This document shows positions 1 through 6,217 of a DNA stretch of 6,377 nt, one piece after another. The stretch is from assembly GCA_003142495.1 (NCBI GenBank), contig PLMM01000168.1, positions 482-6,858 of the forward strand. The letters run 5' to 3'. The translations under genes and the position numbers were made by a program. The notes beneath the pieces are model-generated. The model was not told the DNA's origin and did no database searches. It was given only the letters and a program-made list of their open reading frames with translations. The DNA comes from Gemmatimonadota bacterium (GTDB lineage Bacteria > Gemmatimonadota > Gemmatimonadetes > Gemmatimonadales > Gemmatimonadaceae). Within the stretch, counting starts at the first letter, position 1. Every line of letters begins with the position of its first letter.

Positions 1-951
1 CGCAGCGAGGTCATCCACGTCGCCGGGCGCGACGTGGCGGTGATGAACGCGGACAAGGTCTTCTTCCCGGGCGCGGGCGACGGCGGCGCTGGCAGCGCCG
101 AAGAGGCCGGCGACGTGGAATCGGCGGCCCCGATCACGAAGCTCGACCTCGTGCGCTACTACCTCGCGGTCGCGGACGGCGCCCTCCGGGGAGTCGGCGG
201 CCGTCCGATGGCCCTGAAGCGCTACCCGAACGGCGCGAGTGGGAAGTGGTTCTTCATGAAGCGCGCGCCGTCGCCGCGCCCCGAATGGATCGAGACGTGC
301 GCGATCGAGCACGCATCCGGGAGCATCATCGACTTCCCGATGGTGCAGGATCTCGCGTCGCTGCTCTGGGTCGTGAACCTCGGCTGCATCGATCTCAATC
401 AGTGGTACGCGCGCTGCGACGACGTGCATTGTCCCGACTACCTGCACTTCGATCTCGATCCCGTCGTGGGCGCATCCTTCGCGCGCGTGCGCGAGACCGC
501 GCTGCTCGTGCGCGAAGCGCTCGAGGCGCTCGGCATGACCGTTCTCGCGAAGACGACGGGCTCGAGCGGCATCCATCTCTACGTGCCGATCGTGCGCGGG
601 CCGGTGCAGAAGCAGGTATGGACGTTCGCAAAGGAGTTTGCGCGCGCAATGGAGTCGCGCGCGCCGAAGCTCGTCACCGCGGAGTACCGGATCGCGCACC
701 GGCCGCGTGGGCGCGTGCTCGTCGACTACAACCAGAACGCGTGGGGACGAACGTTGGCCTCGGTATATTCGGCGCGGCCGACGCCGAGGGCCGCGGTGTC
801 GACGCCCGTGACCTGGGCGGAGATCGAGAAGGGGATCGAGATCGATGACTTCCGCATCGACAACGTTCCCGCGCGCGTGAAGAGGCTCGGCGATCTGTGG
901 AAGCCGCTGCTCGCCACGCGCGGAAGGTTCAAGCTCGAGAGCGTGCTGTGA
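1..951 (+). CDS. ligD: LigD-type NHEJ DNA polymerase/primase (stand-alone Pol domain), 5' partial
   Basis: This is an archaeo-eukaryotic-primase-type polymerase of bacterial non-homologous end joining, which fills or extends broken DNA ends before sealing. The frame is open from base 1, and the residues before the first in-window start (GTG at 34), reading EVIHVAGRDVAVMNADKVFFP, already match the family N-terminus, so the true start lies upstream. Visible of 316 residues (window numbering): the metal-binding D-x-D in HFDLDP at Asp151/Asp153, the nucleotide-binding motif SSGIHLYVP with His192, and the third acidic residue Asp242 in VDYNQN, followed by the YSARP and PVTW blocks. All catalytic residues are present. 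An extra Gly/Ala/Glu-rich stretch follows KVFFP (about bases 73-129), where typical members have a short turn. No ligase or phosphoesterase domain is fused. Its stop overlaps the ligase start by two bases, implying translational coupling. The family call is firm; the exact N-terminus is unknown. Confidence 0.93.
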   Translation, partial: RSEVIHVAGRDVAVMNADKVFFPGAGDGGAGSAEEAGDVESAAPITKLDLVRYYLAVADGALRGVGGRPMALKRYPNGASGKWFFMKRAPSPRPEWIETCAIEHASGSIIDFPMVQDLASLLWVVNLGCIDLNQWYARCDDVHCPDYLHFDLDPVVGASFARVRETALLVREALEALGMTVLAKTTGSSGIHLYVPIVRGPVQKQVWTFAKEFARAMESRAPKLVTAEYRIAHRPRGRVLVDYNQNAWGRTLASVYSARPTPRAAVSTPVTWAEIEKGIEIDDFRIDNVPARVKRLGDLWKPLLATRGRFKLESVL

Positions 952-2051
952 GCCTTCCGATCCCGCGCAGCTACGCGCCGATGGAGGCGCTACAAGTGGG
1001 CGAGCTCCCGCTCGGCGAGCAGTGGCAGTACGAGCCCAAGTGGGATGGCTTTCGCTGCATCGCCTTTCGCGATGGCGGCAAGGTCGATCTCATGTCGAAG
1101 TCGGGGAAGCCGCTTGGGCGCTACTTCCCCGATATCGTCGAGGCAGTGAAGGCAATCGACGCCGAGCGCTTCGTGATCGACGGCGAGATCGTGATTCCGG
1201 TGGGGAAGCTGCTGTCGTTCGATGAGCTGCTGCTGCGCATCCATCCGGCGGCAAGCCGGGTGAAGATGCTGGCCGAGGCGCATCCGGCGATGCTGATCGT
1301 GTTCGATCTGCTGGTCGACGGCGAGGGCGCGTCGCTGGTGAAGAAGCCGCTGAGCGAGCGGCGCGTGGCGCTCGAGTCATTCGCGGTGAAAAAGCTCGCG
1401 GGCGCGGGCGTGATACGACTGTCGCCGGCGACGACGTTGGAAAAGACCGTGAAGCGGTGGTACGCGTCGGTGGGATCAGCGCTCGACGGCGTGATCGCGA
1501 AGCGGCGCGATCTGCCGTATCAAACGGGCGAGCGCACGGGGATGCAGAAGCTCAAGCAGAAGCGCACGGCGGACTGCGTGGTGGGCGGCTTTCGCTACGC
1601 GTCGAAGGGGCGGTCGATGGGATCGCTGCTGCTCGGGCTCTACGACGAAAGCGGATTACTCAATCACGTCGGCTTCTGCTCGGCGTTCTCGGTGGCGGAG
1701 CGAAAGGAGCTCACGCCGAAGCTCGAGGCGCTGAAGGGCGCGCCCGGTTTTACTGGGCAGGCGCCGGGAGGGCCGAGCAGGTGGAGCACGGAGCGGACGG
1801 GCGAGTGGGTGCCGCTCAGGACAAAGCTCGTGGTGGAAGTGGAGTACGACCACTTCACGGGCGGGCGCTTTCGTCATGGGACTGGATTTCTGAGATGGCG
1901 ACCAGAAAAGGCGCCGAAGCAGTGCACCATGAAGCAGGTCGAGCGCGAGGCGTCGTCGTCGCTGCTGTTGCTGGGGGCTGCGACGAGGAGTGCCGGGAAG
2001 AAGAAAACGGGCTCAACAGCGAAGAAGAGGACGTCGCAAAGAAAACCATAG
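948..2051 (+). CDS. ligD: LigD-type ATP-dependent DNA ligase (stand-alone)
   Basis: This enzyme would seal DNA nicks or breaks by the ATP-dependent ligase reaction (enzyme-AMP, then DNA-AMP, then phosphodiester), as the ligase half of an NHEJ pair. With the GTG start at 948 the protein has 367 residues: motif I EPKWDGFR with adenylated Lys31, motif III DGE at 78-80, FDLL at 119-122, motif IV DGVIAK at 180-185, and motif V KLKQKRTADCVVGG near 201-214. An OB-fold follows, ending in VEVEYDHFTGGRFRH and FLRWRPEK. The tail is short, low in complexity and basic (KKK, KKR). GTG 948 is chosen because it overlaps the upstream stop as GTGA and has GAGAG about 6 nt ahead; the longer frame from GTG 897 would only add residues overlapping the polymerase gene. 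It could also be labelled LigC-like. Pairing with the Pol gene favours a LigD-type role. Confidence 0.92.
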   Translation: MSLPIPRSYAPMEALQVGELPLGEQWQYEPKWDGFRCIAFRDGGKVDLMSKSGKPLGRYFPDIVEAVKAIDAERFVIDGEIVIPVGKLLSFDELLLRIHPAASRVKMLAEAHPAMLIVFDLLVDGEGASLVKKPLSERRVALESFAVKKLAGAGVIRLSPATTLEKTVKRWYASVGSALDGVIAKRRDLPYQTGERTGMQKLKQKRTADCVVGGFRYASKGRSMGSLLLGLYDESGLLNHVGFCSAFSVAERKELTPKLEALKGAPGFTGQAPGGPSRWSTERTGEWVPLRTKLVVEVEYDHFTGGRFRHGTGFLRWRPEKAPKQCTMKQVEREASSSLLLLGAATRSAGKKKTGSTAKKRTSQRKP

Positions 2052-2107
2052 CGGGCCGAACGGTACATCTTTTGCCTCGGCGTAGAGCATCACGACCAGA
2101 GGATTCT

Positions 2108-2911
2108 ATGCGGCGTTCGTACGTGTTGGTGGCGCTCTGCGCCGTGGCTGTGGGATGCGCGGTGTCGACGCAGCAGGAAGTGCAGATGGGGCAGCAGTAC
2201 TCGACGCAGTTGAATTCCACGCTGCCCATCGTGACTGATCCTGCCGTCCAGGCCTACGTCAATCAGCTCGGCAACTCGATGGCGAAGCTCACCGGCCGCG
2301 CCGATCTCGATTGGAAATTCTTCGTCGTGAATACGGAAGTCGTGAATGCGTTCGCGCTCCCGGGCGGCTACATCTATGTGAATCGCGGCGTAATCGAGCG
2401 CGCGGACAAGATGGACGAGCTTGCGGGTGTGATTGGGCACGAGATCGGGCACGTCGTGAAGAGGCACAGCCTGAAGCAGATGCAGCAGCAACAGGGCGCG
2501 AACGTCGGCATTGCGCTCACGTGCGTGCTCACCCACGTGTGCGACAGCGACGCGTCGCAGGCGGCGATTCAGCTTGGTGGCGCGGCGGTGTTCGCGAAGT
2601 TCAGCCGGCAGGACGAGAAGGACGCCGACGAGGAGGGCTTCAAGAACGTGATCCGTGCGGGGATCAGTCCGAAGGGGCTCGCCTCATTCTTCCAGAAGCT
2701 GATGGCGGAAGAGAAGGGCGGCGGCTCGCCGGTCGACGCGTGGTTCAGCGATCACCCGCTCACGCAGGATCGCATCGCGGACATCCAAAAGCTGATCGAC
2801 GCGAAGGACCCGGCGATCCTCCGCACGCTGGCGGAGGACAACGGGGCGTTCCATGAGTTCAAGGATCGCGTGCATGCGCTGCCGCCGGGGCCGAAGCCTA
2901 AAACGCCATAG
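2108..2911 (+). CDS. M48 family zinc metalloprotease, predicted lipoprotein
   Basis: This is a probable outer-membrane-anchored or periplasmic zinc peptidase of the M48 family (the LoiP/BepA type, linked to envelope protein quality control). Of 267 residues, the N-terminus MRRSYVLVALCAVAVGC is a short lipoprotein signal with Cys17 as the likely lipidated residue. The core has ALPGGYIYVNRGVI at about 83-96, then the zinc site HEIGH (His111, Glu112, His115). The probable third ligand is Glu170 in EKDADEEGF, followed by AGISP and the C-terminal SDHPLTQDRI (His216) typical of the family. A Cys139/Cys145 pair between the two metal-binding segments could form a disulfide in an oxidising compartment. 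ATG 2108 is chosen because it places the signal peptide correctly and has AGAGGA at 2098-2103. The frame is open far upstream, but that part overlaps the ligase gene. The physiological substrate cannot be told from sequence. Confidence 0.92.
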   Translation: MRRSYVLVALCAVAVGCAVSTQQEVQMGQQYSTQLNSTLPIVTDPAVQAYVNQLGNSMAKLTGRADLDWKFFVVNTEVVNAFALPGGYIYVNRGVIERADKMDELAGVIGHEIGHVVKRHSLKQMQQQQGANVGIALTCVLTHVCDSDASQAAIQLGGAAVFAKFSRQDEKDADEEGFKNVIRAGISPKGLASFFQKLMAEEKGGGSPVDAWFSDHPLTQDRIADIQKLIDAKDPAILRTLAEDNGAFHEFKDRVHALPPGPKPKTP

Positions 2912-3214
2912 AGCGTGGGGACTAGCTAACTGCTAGATGCTCACTACGATCACGAAAAAAGGCAAAAGAGAGCACGAATCGAATCATGTAGGGCTGACTG
3001 CATCGTGGCGGGCAGATGCGAGCCAACTCACGCATTGCAGTCGTCATTGCGCGCAGGCACTCGCTCCGCGCCAGATTCGATTCGTGCTGTTTTTTTGCCT
3101 TTTTTCGTGATCGTAGTTGGCAGCTCTCGACTCCCCCTGCTTCCTCATCGCGCTCGCCGCTATCGACCCGGCGAAGATGTACGAAAGCTTTGATTCCTGG
3201 GACTCAGAAAGCGT
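2912..3214. other. Convergent intergenic region without a convincing gene
   Basis: This 303-base gap lies between the plus-strand protease gene and the minus-strand 128-aa gene, so the two genes converge on it. It begins with a small perfect hairpin (CTAGC-TAACT-GCTAG at 2922-2936). Most of it is the long inverted-repeat element at 2943-3117. The remaining stretch from 3118 to 3214 shows no motif I recognise. Short plus-strand frames exist from about 3005, but they run through the repeat arms, have no ribosome binding site and encode no recognisable protein, so I do not call a gene. Confidence 0.7.
2943..3117. repeat. 175-bp element with 43/44-bp near-perfect inverted arms and nested hairpins
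   Basis: The left arm (2943-2985, starting ACTACGATCACG) is the reverse complement of the right arm (3074-3117, ending CGTGATCGTAGT). The only mismatch is a bubble of 3 versus 4 bases (GAG at left, AAAC when the right arm is read in reverse complement). The arms contain an A6/T6 tract and an A4/T7 tract around GGC/GCC. The 88-base interior also folds: GACTGCA at 2996-3002 pairs with TGCAGTC at 3036-3042, enclosing ATGCG 3016-3020 with CGCAT 3031-3035, and GCGCG 3049-3053 can pair with CGCGC 3067-3071. The whole could form a three-way-junction cruciform or RNA. Candidates are a MITE-like non-autonomous mobile element, a structured RNA, or a shared bidirectional terminator, because the inner stem is followed by a T7 run on the plus strand. 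I see no target-site duplication. Confidence 0.85.
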
Positions 3215-3601
3215 TTACTTATCGATCTCCACAGTCAGCGAAGCGCAAACCATCTCCAGCACTGCTCCGCTGTGAAAGACGACGGCCACTTCTTCTCCGG
3301 GCAGCATTGAGTTTGCCGGCCGATGTGCCAGGAACTGGGCACGCGCCTCGGGAGAGATCTGTCCTTCCACCGAATTTATTGACTCTCTGCCTGAGGTATA
3401 CCAGAGCCTATGAATCATGAGTCTGACGTCATGAGCAACCAGTACGAGCCTTCGACCTGACCATGACGGGTGCCCCGACTCTATGTGACAGTCAACAACG
3501 ATCCGGATTATCCGAGCCTCTGGATCCAAAAAATCTTCCGTGAGAGTGCGAACGATAGAGTCGTGAAGGTAGCCCAGCTCTCTCAGTCTCTCGGAATTCA
3601 T
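3215..3601 (-). CDS. Hypothetical protein with N-terminal HDS motif, atypical codon use
   Basis: I do not recognise a defined family. The 128-residue product starts MNSERLRELGYLHDS and is predicted soluble, with no signal peptide or membrane segment. It has a His-Asp-Ser motif at 13-15, alternating beta-like segments (IIRIVVDCHI, RLVLVAHDVRL), and ends with VAVVFHSGAVLEM followed by SLTVEID. This layout (an HDS near the start, a late F-x-SG strand) resembles small immunity-type or DUF proteins such as the Imm50-like group, but that is only a resemblance. ATG 3601 is preferred: GGTGGTGA lies just upstream, and the longer frame from 3673 would read through a transcription terminator. G+C is about 54% by hand count over 3241-3600, and the gene uses AGA four times, ATA three times and AGG twice, unlike its neighbours. 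This suggests horizontal acquisition. Confidence 0.75.
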   Translation of the reverse strand: MNSERLRELGYLHDSIVRTLTEDFLDPEARIIRIVVDCHIESGHPSWSGRRLVLVAHDVRLMIHRLWYTSGRESINSVEGQISPEARAQFLAHRPANSMLPGEEVAVVFHSGAVLEMVCASLTVEIDK

Positions 3602-3626
3602 GGATTCACCACCGCGGGAGAGATGT

Positions 3627-3661
3627 AAAAAAGTCCGGCCGATAAGATCGCAGCCGGACTT
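3627..3661 (-). terminator. Intrinsic terminator of the minus-strand secreted-protein gene
   Basis: Read on the minus strand, AAGTCCGGC (3661-3653) and GCCGGACTT (3639-3631) form a perfect 9-bp stem around a 13-base loop, and the stem runs into six T's (3632-3627). It lies about 25 bases after the stop of the gene ending at 3686. It also sits only about 25 bases before the start codon of the next minus-strand gene (3601), so it insulates that gene or acts as an attenuating barrier. Confidence 0.9.
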
Positions 3662-3685
3662 CGTATTTGACACTCCCCGCAGCGG

Positions 3686-4201
3686 CTAGCGCGCCGGGAT
3701 CGCGGTGTAGACCACCCGCATCGAGCAGCTGTCGGCGGCGGTGCGCGCGCGGTAGCGGAGAGTCAGCGCCGCGGGATGGTTCCCCGGCTGCTGGACCGGA
3801 GAGGCGACCGTCGGCACATTCGTGAGATCGTTCCAATTCGCGCCGCCGTCGGCGGACCACTGCACCATCGTGCGCCCAGCGCTGTCATCGCTCGGCAGCG
3901 TGCGCGCGACGCACGGCGTGATCTCGGCGATCGTGATCGCGTGGGAGAGGTCGCCCTCGGAGGAGACGCTCGACGGGGCGTCGGCCTCCGTCCAGCCATT
4001 CGTGCCCGCCGCCGCGGGGAAGCGCACACTCGCGATCACGGGCTCGGTCGTCGCAAAAAGTCCCCAACGAACGTGCGTTCGGACCACTGGACCATCGGGC
4101 GCGCTCGCGTTGGGCGCCGAGGGTTCGGTGGTGGTGATGACCGCGAAGGCGGCGACGACTGCGGCGGCGTAGGCCAGAAAGGGCGGCATCTTTCGTTGCA
4201 A
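3686..4201 (-). CDS. Small exported protein of unknown function
   Basis: No family is recognised. The product has an N-terminal hydrophobic segment (about residues 7-23, FLAYAAAVVAAFAVITT) that looks like a signal peptide or single anchor. A Ser/Ala/Pro-rich linker follows, then a beta-rich domain of about 120 residues. It contains WSADGGANW (115-123), a short motif of the S-x-D-G-G-x-x-W kind seen in Asp-box and other extracellular beta folds, here only once. Cys97 and Cys159 could form a disulfide outside the cytoplasm. The start is ambiguous. TTG 4201 supplies two basic residues (MQRK) before the hydrophobic core, as exported proteins usually have; ATG 4189 is the more usual codon but leaves an uncharged N-terminus. 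Neither has a good Shine-Dalgarno. It is divergent from the gene at 4383 and followed by a strong terminator, so it is probably monocistronic. Confidence 0.7.
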   Translation of the reverse strand: MQRKMPPFLAYAAAVVAAFAVITTTEPSAPNASAPDGPVVRTHVRWGLFATTEPVIASVRFPAAAGTNGWTEADAPSSVSSEGDLSHAITIAEITPCVARTLPSDDSAGRTMVQWSADGGANWNDLTNVPTVASPVQQPGNHPAALTLRYRARTAADSCSMRVVYTAIPAR

Positions 4202-4382
4202 CGAGACGAGTGAGTGACGATCGCTAGCCTCAACAGACGCGGGACGTTTGAAAAGGAAACCGTCTTGCTATCGCGTGCGCGCGAACGCATTAATCCGGTG
4301 GCACTCGTGCGACTTCCGCGTGTAGAAATCGCTGCTGGCGCACTGTGTGCAATGATGTGAATCACCTGTTCGGGGCTGATCG
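4202..4382. promoter_or_regulatory. Divergent intergenic region, probable promoters for both flanking genes
   Basis: About 180 bases separate two divergently transcribed genes for exported proteins, so promoters for both should lie here. The best plus-strand candidate I see is TTGCTA (4265-4270) with a weak CATTAA (4288-4293) after 17 bases; I found no convincing minus-strand promoter. Two small palindromes near the rightward gene, GCAC-TGT-GTGC (4340-4350) and GTGA-A-TCAC (4357-4365), could be operator half-sites but are short enough to be chance. Confidence 0.35.
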
Positions 4383-4793
4383 ATGCGACGTAGCGGCAAG
4401 AAGAATTTGCGCGGGCTCATGATGCGCGGGGCGATGGCGGCGGGAGCGATCGCGATCGCTACCGGGGCGTCGGCGTGCGCGATGATGCATGGCGCGCGCG
4501 CTGGCCGGCCGGGGCTCGAGGTGGTGGTCGGCAACGATGTGCGGCCGGCGCGCGATGTCGTCGTCTTTCTCGAACGCCCGAATGGCGTGCGCCTTCGGCT
4601 CGGCGACGTACAGTCGGATTCGACGCGGACGCTCACCTATCCGTCGCACCTCGATCAGGGCGAGTATCAGCTGGTGGCGCTCGATGATGCCGGGCTGACC
4701 GTGGTGTCGCAGCGCGTGTCGCTCTCGTCGAATGAGCAGCGGGTGGTGTGGCAGCCGGGCGCGCGCAACGCGACTACGAGCATTCTTCGCTGA
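4383..4793 (+). CDS. Small exported (possibly lipo-) protein of unknown function
   Basis: No family is recognised. The 136-residue product starts with a strongly basic n-region (MRRSGKKNLR), then an Ala/Gly-rich hydrophobic stretch ending TGASAC. Cys32 could be a lipidation site, though the lipobox is atypical, or cleavage could follow ASA. The mature part (about 44-130) is a run of short beta-strand-like segments (LEVVVGNDV, DVVVFLERP, QLVALDDAGLTVVSQRVSL). It reads like a small beta-sandwich, possibly of the transthyretin or carboxypeptidase-regulatory type, but no diagnostic motif supports that. ATG 4383 has GGGG about 7 bases upstream; inner Met13, Met14 or Met18 are alternative starts but lose the charged n-region. 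It is closed by a strong terminator and is separate from the radical SAM unit downstream. Confidence 0.78.
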   Translation: MRRSGKKNLRGLMMRGAMAAGAIAIATGASACAMMHGARAGRPGLEVVVGNDVRPARDVVVFLERPNGVRLRLGDVQSDSTRTLTYPSHLDQGEYQLVALDDAGLTVVSQRVSLSSNEQRVVWQPGARNATTSILR

Positions 4794-4821
4794 AAAATGG
4801 GGCTCTCGGAGCCCTTTTTTT
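4794..4821 (+). terminator. Intrinsic terminator after the 4383-4793 gene
   Basis: A 6-bp GC-rich stem (GGGCTC 4800-4805, GAGCCC 4809-4814) with a TCG loop is followed by seven T's (4815-4821). A run of A's just upstream (4793-4797) can extend the stem by pairing with the T tract. It starts right after the stop codon, so transcription of the small exported gene should end here and the radical SAM gene needs its own promoter. Confidence 0.93.
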
Positions 4822-4827
4822 AACCCC

Positions 4828-4856
4828 TTGTGATTCGGTGTTTGTTCGGGTATCCT
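4828..4856 (+). promoter_or_regulatory. Sigma70-type promoter of the radical SAM gene
   Basis: TTGTGA (4828-4833) and TATCCT (4851-4856) are separated by the ideal 17 bases and lie between the preceding terminator and the gene start. Initiation would be expected near 4863, giving a leader of roughly 20 bases that carries the AGGAG (4874-4878) ribosome binding site. Confidence 0.6.
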
Positions 4857-4884
4857 TGGCCTCCCACCTAGCCAGGAGCTCACC

Positions 4885-6162
4885 ATGATGCGCACCCCGA
4901 ATCTCGAAGCGAAGCTCGAGCTCCTCATGTCGCTCGCGGGCGACGACAAGGAGGGGCTGCCAACGAAGCAGCTGCCGCCGAGGCTGCGTCATGCGAACGA
5001 TGTGGGGGCGTTGCGGCCGCTGAATCTGCGGCCGGTGCGCATCGGGAGTAATGGTCCGCGCATGACGCTCATGCGCATCCTCATGACGAACGCGTGCAGC
5101 TTCAACTGCCACTACTGCCCGATGCGCCGCGATCGGGACATGCCGCGCACGCTGCTCAAGCCGGCCGAGCTCGTGCGGATCTTTCTCGCGGCGGTGGAGC
5201 GTGAGTGGTGCACGGGGCTCTTTCTCACCACGGGGATCCCGGGCCGGCCGGTGAAGGTGATGGACGATCTCATCGAGGTGCTGACGCTGCTGCGCGTCAA
5301 GCATCGCTTCGCGGGCTACATCCACGTGAAGATGGTTCCCGGCGCCGAGGTGGCGCAGATCGAGCGGCTCACGTCGCTGGCGACGCGGGTGTCGATGAAT
5401 CTCGAGGCACCGTGCGGCGACACGCTCATGCGCATTGCGCCGGAGAAAAATCTCTCGAGTGCGCTCGTGCAGCTCGATCGCGTGCGCAAGCAGGTGAATG
5501 AGCGCCGCAACGAGGAGCACGAGGGGCGTCCGCACGACGTGTTCCTTCCGGGCGGCACGGCGGGGATGACGATGCAGTTCGTCGTCGGTGCGACGCCGGA
5601 TACGGATCGCACGATCATGAGTCGCGTGGCGGAGCTGTATGCGGGGCGCGGAATTCATCACACGCACTTCGCGGCGTTCAGGCCCATCCGCAACACGCCG
5701 CTCGAGAACGTGCGCGCGACGCCGGCGGTGCGCGAGCAGCGCCTGTATCAAACCGACTATCTGCTTCGCAACTACGGCTTCGCGCCGAACGAGGTCGTGT
5801 ACGACGAGAACGGAAATCTCCCGCTCGAGAACGATCCGAAAACGTCGTGGGCGCTCGCGCATCCGGAGCACTTTCCGCTGGAGGTGCGCGCGGCGTCGCG
5901 CGGGCAGCTGCTCCGCGTGCCGGGAATTGGCCCCGCGAGCGCGCGCCGCATCGTGACCGAGCGGATGACGACGCAGCTGCGAGGGCTCGCCGATCTGCGC
6001 GCTCTCGGCGTCGTCACCTCGCGCGCAGCGGGCTTTCTCACGCTGGGCGGCAAGCGGCTACAGAGCGTGCGCTGGTCGGAGCAGCTCGGATTCTGGAGGC
6101 CGGACGAGGAGGTGGGCGCGTACCATATTCAGTACGAGGTGAGCCCGGGCACGTTTCGGTAG
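4885..6162 (+). CDS. Putative DNA modification/repair radical SAM protein with helix-hairpin-helix (TIGR03916-like)
   Basis: This is a radical S-adenosylmethionine enzyme of the uncharacterised group annotated as putative DNA modification/repair proteins. Of 425 residues, the iron-sulfur site is Cys71, Cys75 and Cys78 in CSFNCHYC (C-x3-C-x2-C) at the start of the TIM-barrel-like domain. FLTTGIPG (113-120), VSMNLEAP (169-176) and GMTMQFVVGATPDTD (227-241) are conserved barrel strands. The C-terminal part has NDPKTSWALAHPEHFP (316-331) and a helix-hairpin-helix, LLRVPGIGPASARRIV (342-357), which in this family implies nucleic-acid contact. The length matches the family's roughly 400 residues. 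ATG 4885 has AGGAG 6 bases upstream; ATG 4888 is also possible. In many genomes this gene sits next to a UDG-superfamily protein (TIGR03915 type), but neither flank encodes one here. Substrate and reaction are unknown. Confidence 0.9.
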   Translation: MMRTPNLEAKLELLMSLAGDDKEGLPTKQLPPRLRHANDVGALRPLNLRPVRIGSNGPRMTLMRILMTNACSFNCHYCPMRRDRDMPRTLLKPAELVRIFLAAVEREWCTGLFLTTGIPGRPVKVMDDLIEVLTLLRVKHRFAGYIHVKMVPGAEVAQIERLTSLATRVSMNLEAPCGDTLMRIAPEKNLSSALVQLDRVRKQVNERRNEEHEGRPHDVFLPGGTAGMTMQFVVGATPDTDRTIMSRVAELYAGRGIHHTHFAAFRPIRNTPLENVRATPAVREQRLYQTDYLLRNYGFAPNEVVYDENGNLPLENDPKTSWALAHPEHFPLEVRAASRGQLLRVPGIGPASARRIVTERMTTQLRGLADLRALGVVTSRAAGFLTLGGKRLQSVRWSEQLGFWRPDEEVGAYHIQYEVSPGTFR

Positions 6163-6217
6163 AAATCGCTGCGCGAATTGGTTGCGCGAGGGGCGTACTG
6201 GCGATTAGCCTCGCTGC

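Noticed and set aside
1457..2107. Long plus-strand frame continuing into the M48 protease from within the ligase gene
   Set aside because: This part overlaps the confirmed ligase in another frame, has Arg/Gly/Ala-rich shadow composition, and would place the lipoprotein signal internally. The protease start at 2108 has an RBS and signal peptide.
2922..2936. CTAGC-TAACT-GCTAG hairpin as a terminator for the M48 gene
   Set aside because: The stem is only 5 bp, AT-containing, and lacks a following T run; the larger element downstream is a better candidate.
2943..3117. Integron attC site or CRISPR repeat interpretation of the inverted repeat
   Set aside because: No GTTRRRY-type core at the arm ends, no spaced direct repeats, and no cas or integrase gene nearby.
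3602..3673. N-terminal extension of the 128-aa gene to a start at 3673
   Set aside because: It would translate through the intrinsic terminator hairpin at 3627-3661; the ATG at 3601 has an RBS-like GGTGGTGA.
4774..5871. 365-codon minus-strand open frame
   Set aside because: It is antisense to the radical SAM gene, with His/Arg-rich composition typical of a GC-rich shadow frame, and has no recognisable domain.
4322..6172. Identical 14-mer GTAGAAATCGCTGC at 4322-4335 and 6159-6172
   Set aside because: Too short, with no matching flanks; one copy overlaps a stop codon. Chance in a window this size is plausible.
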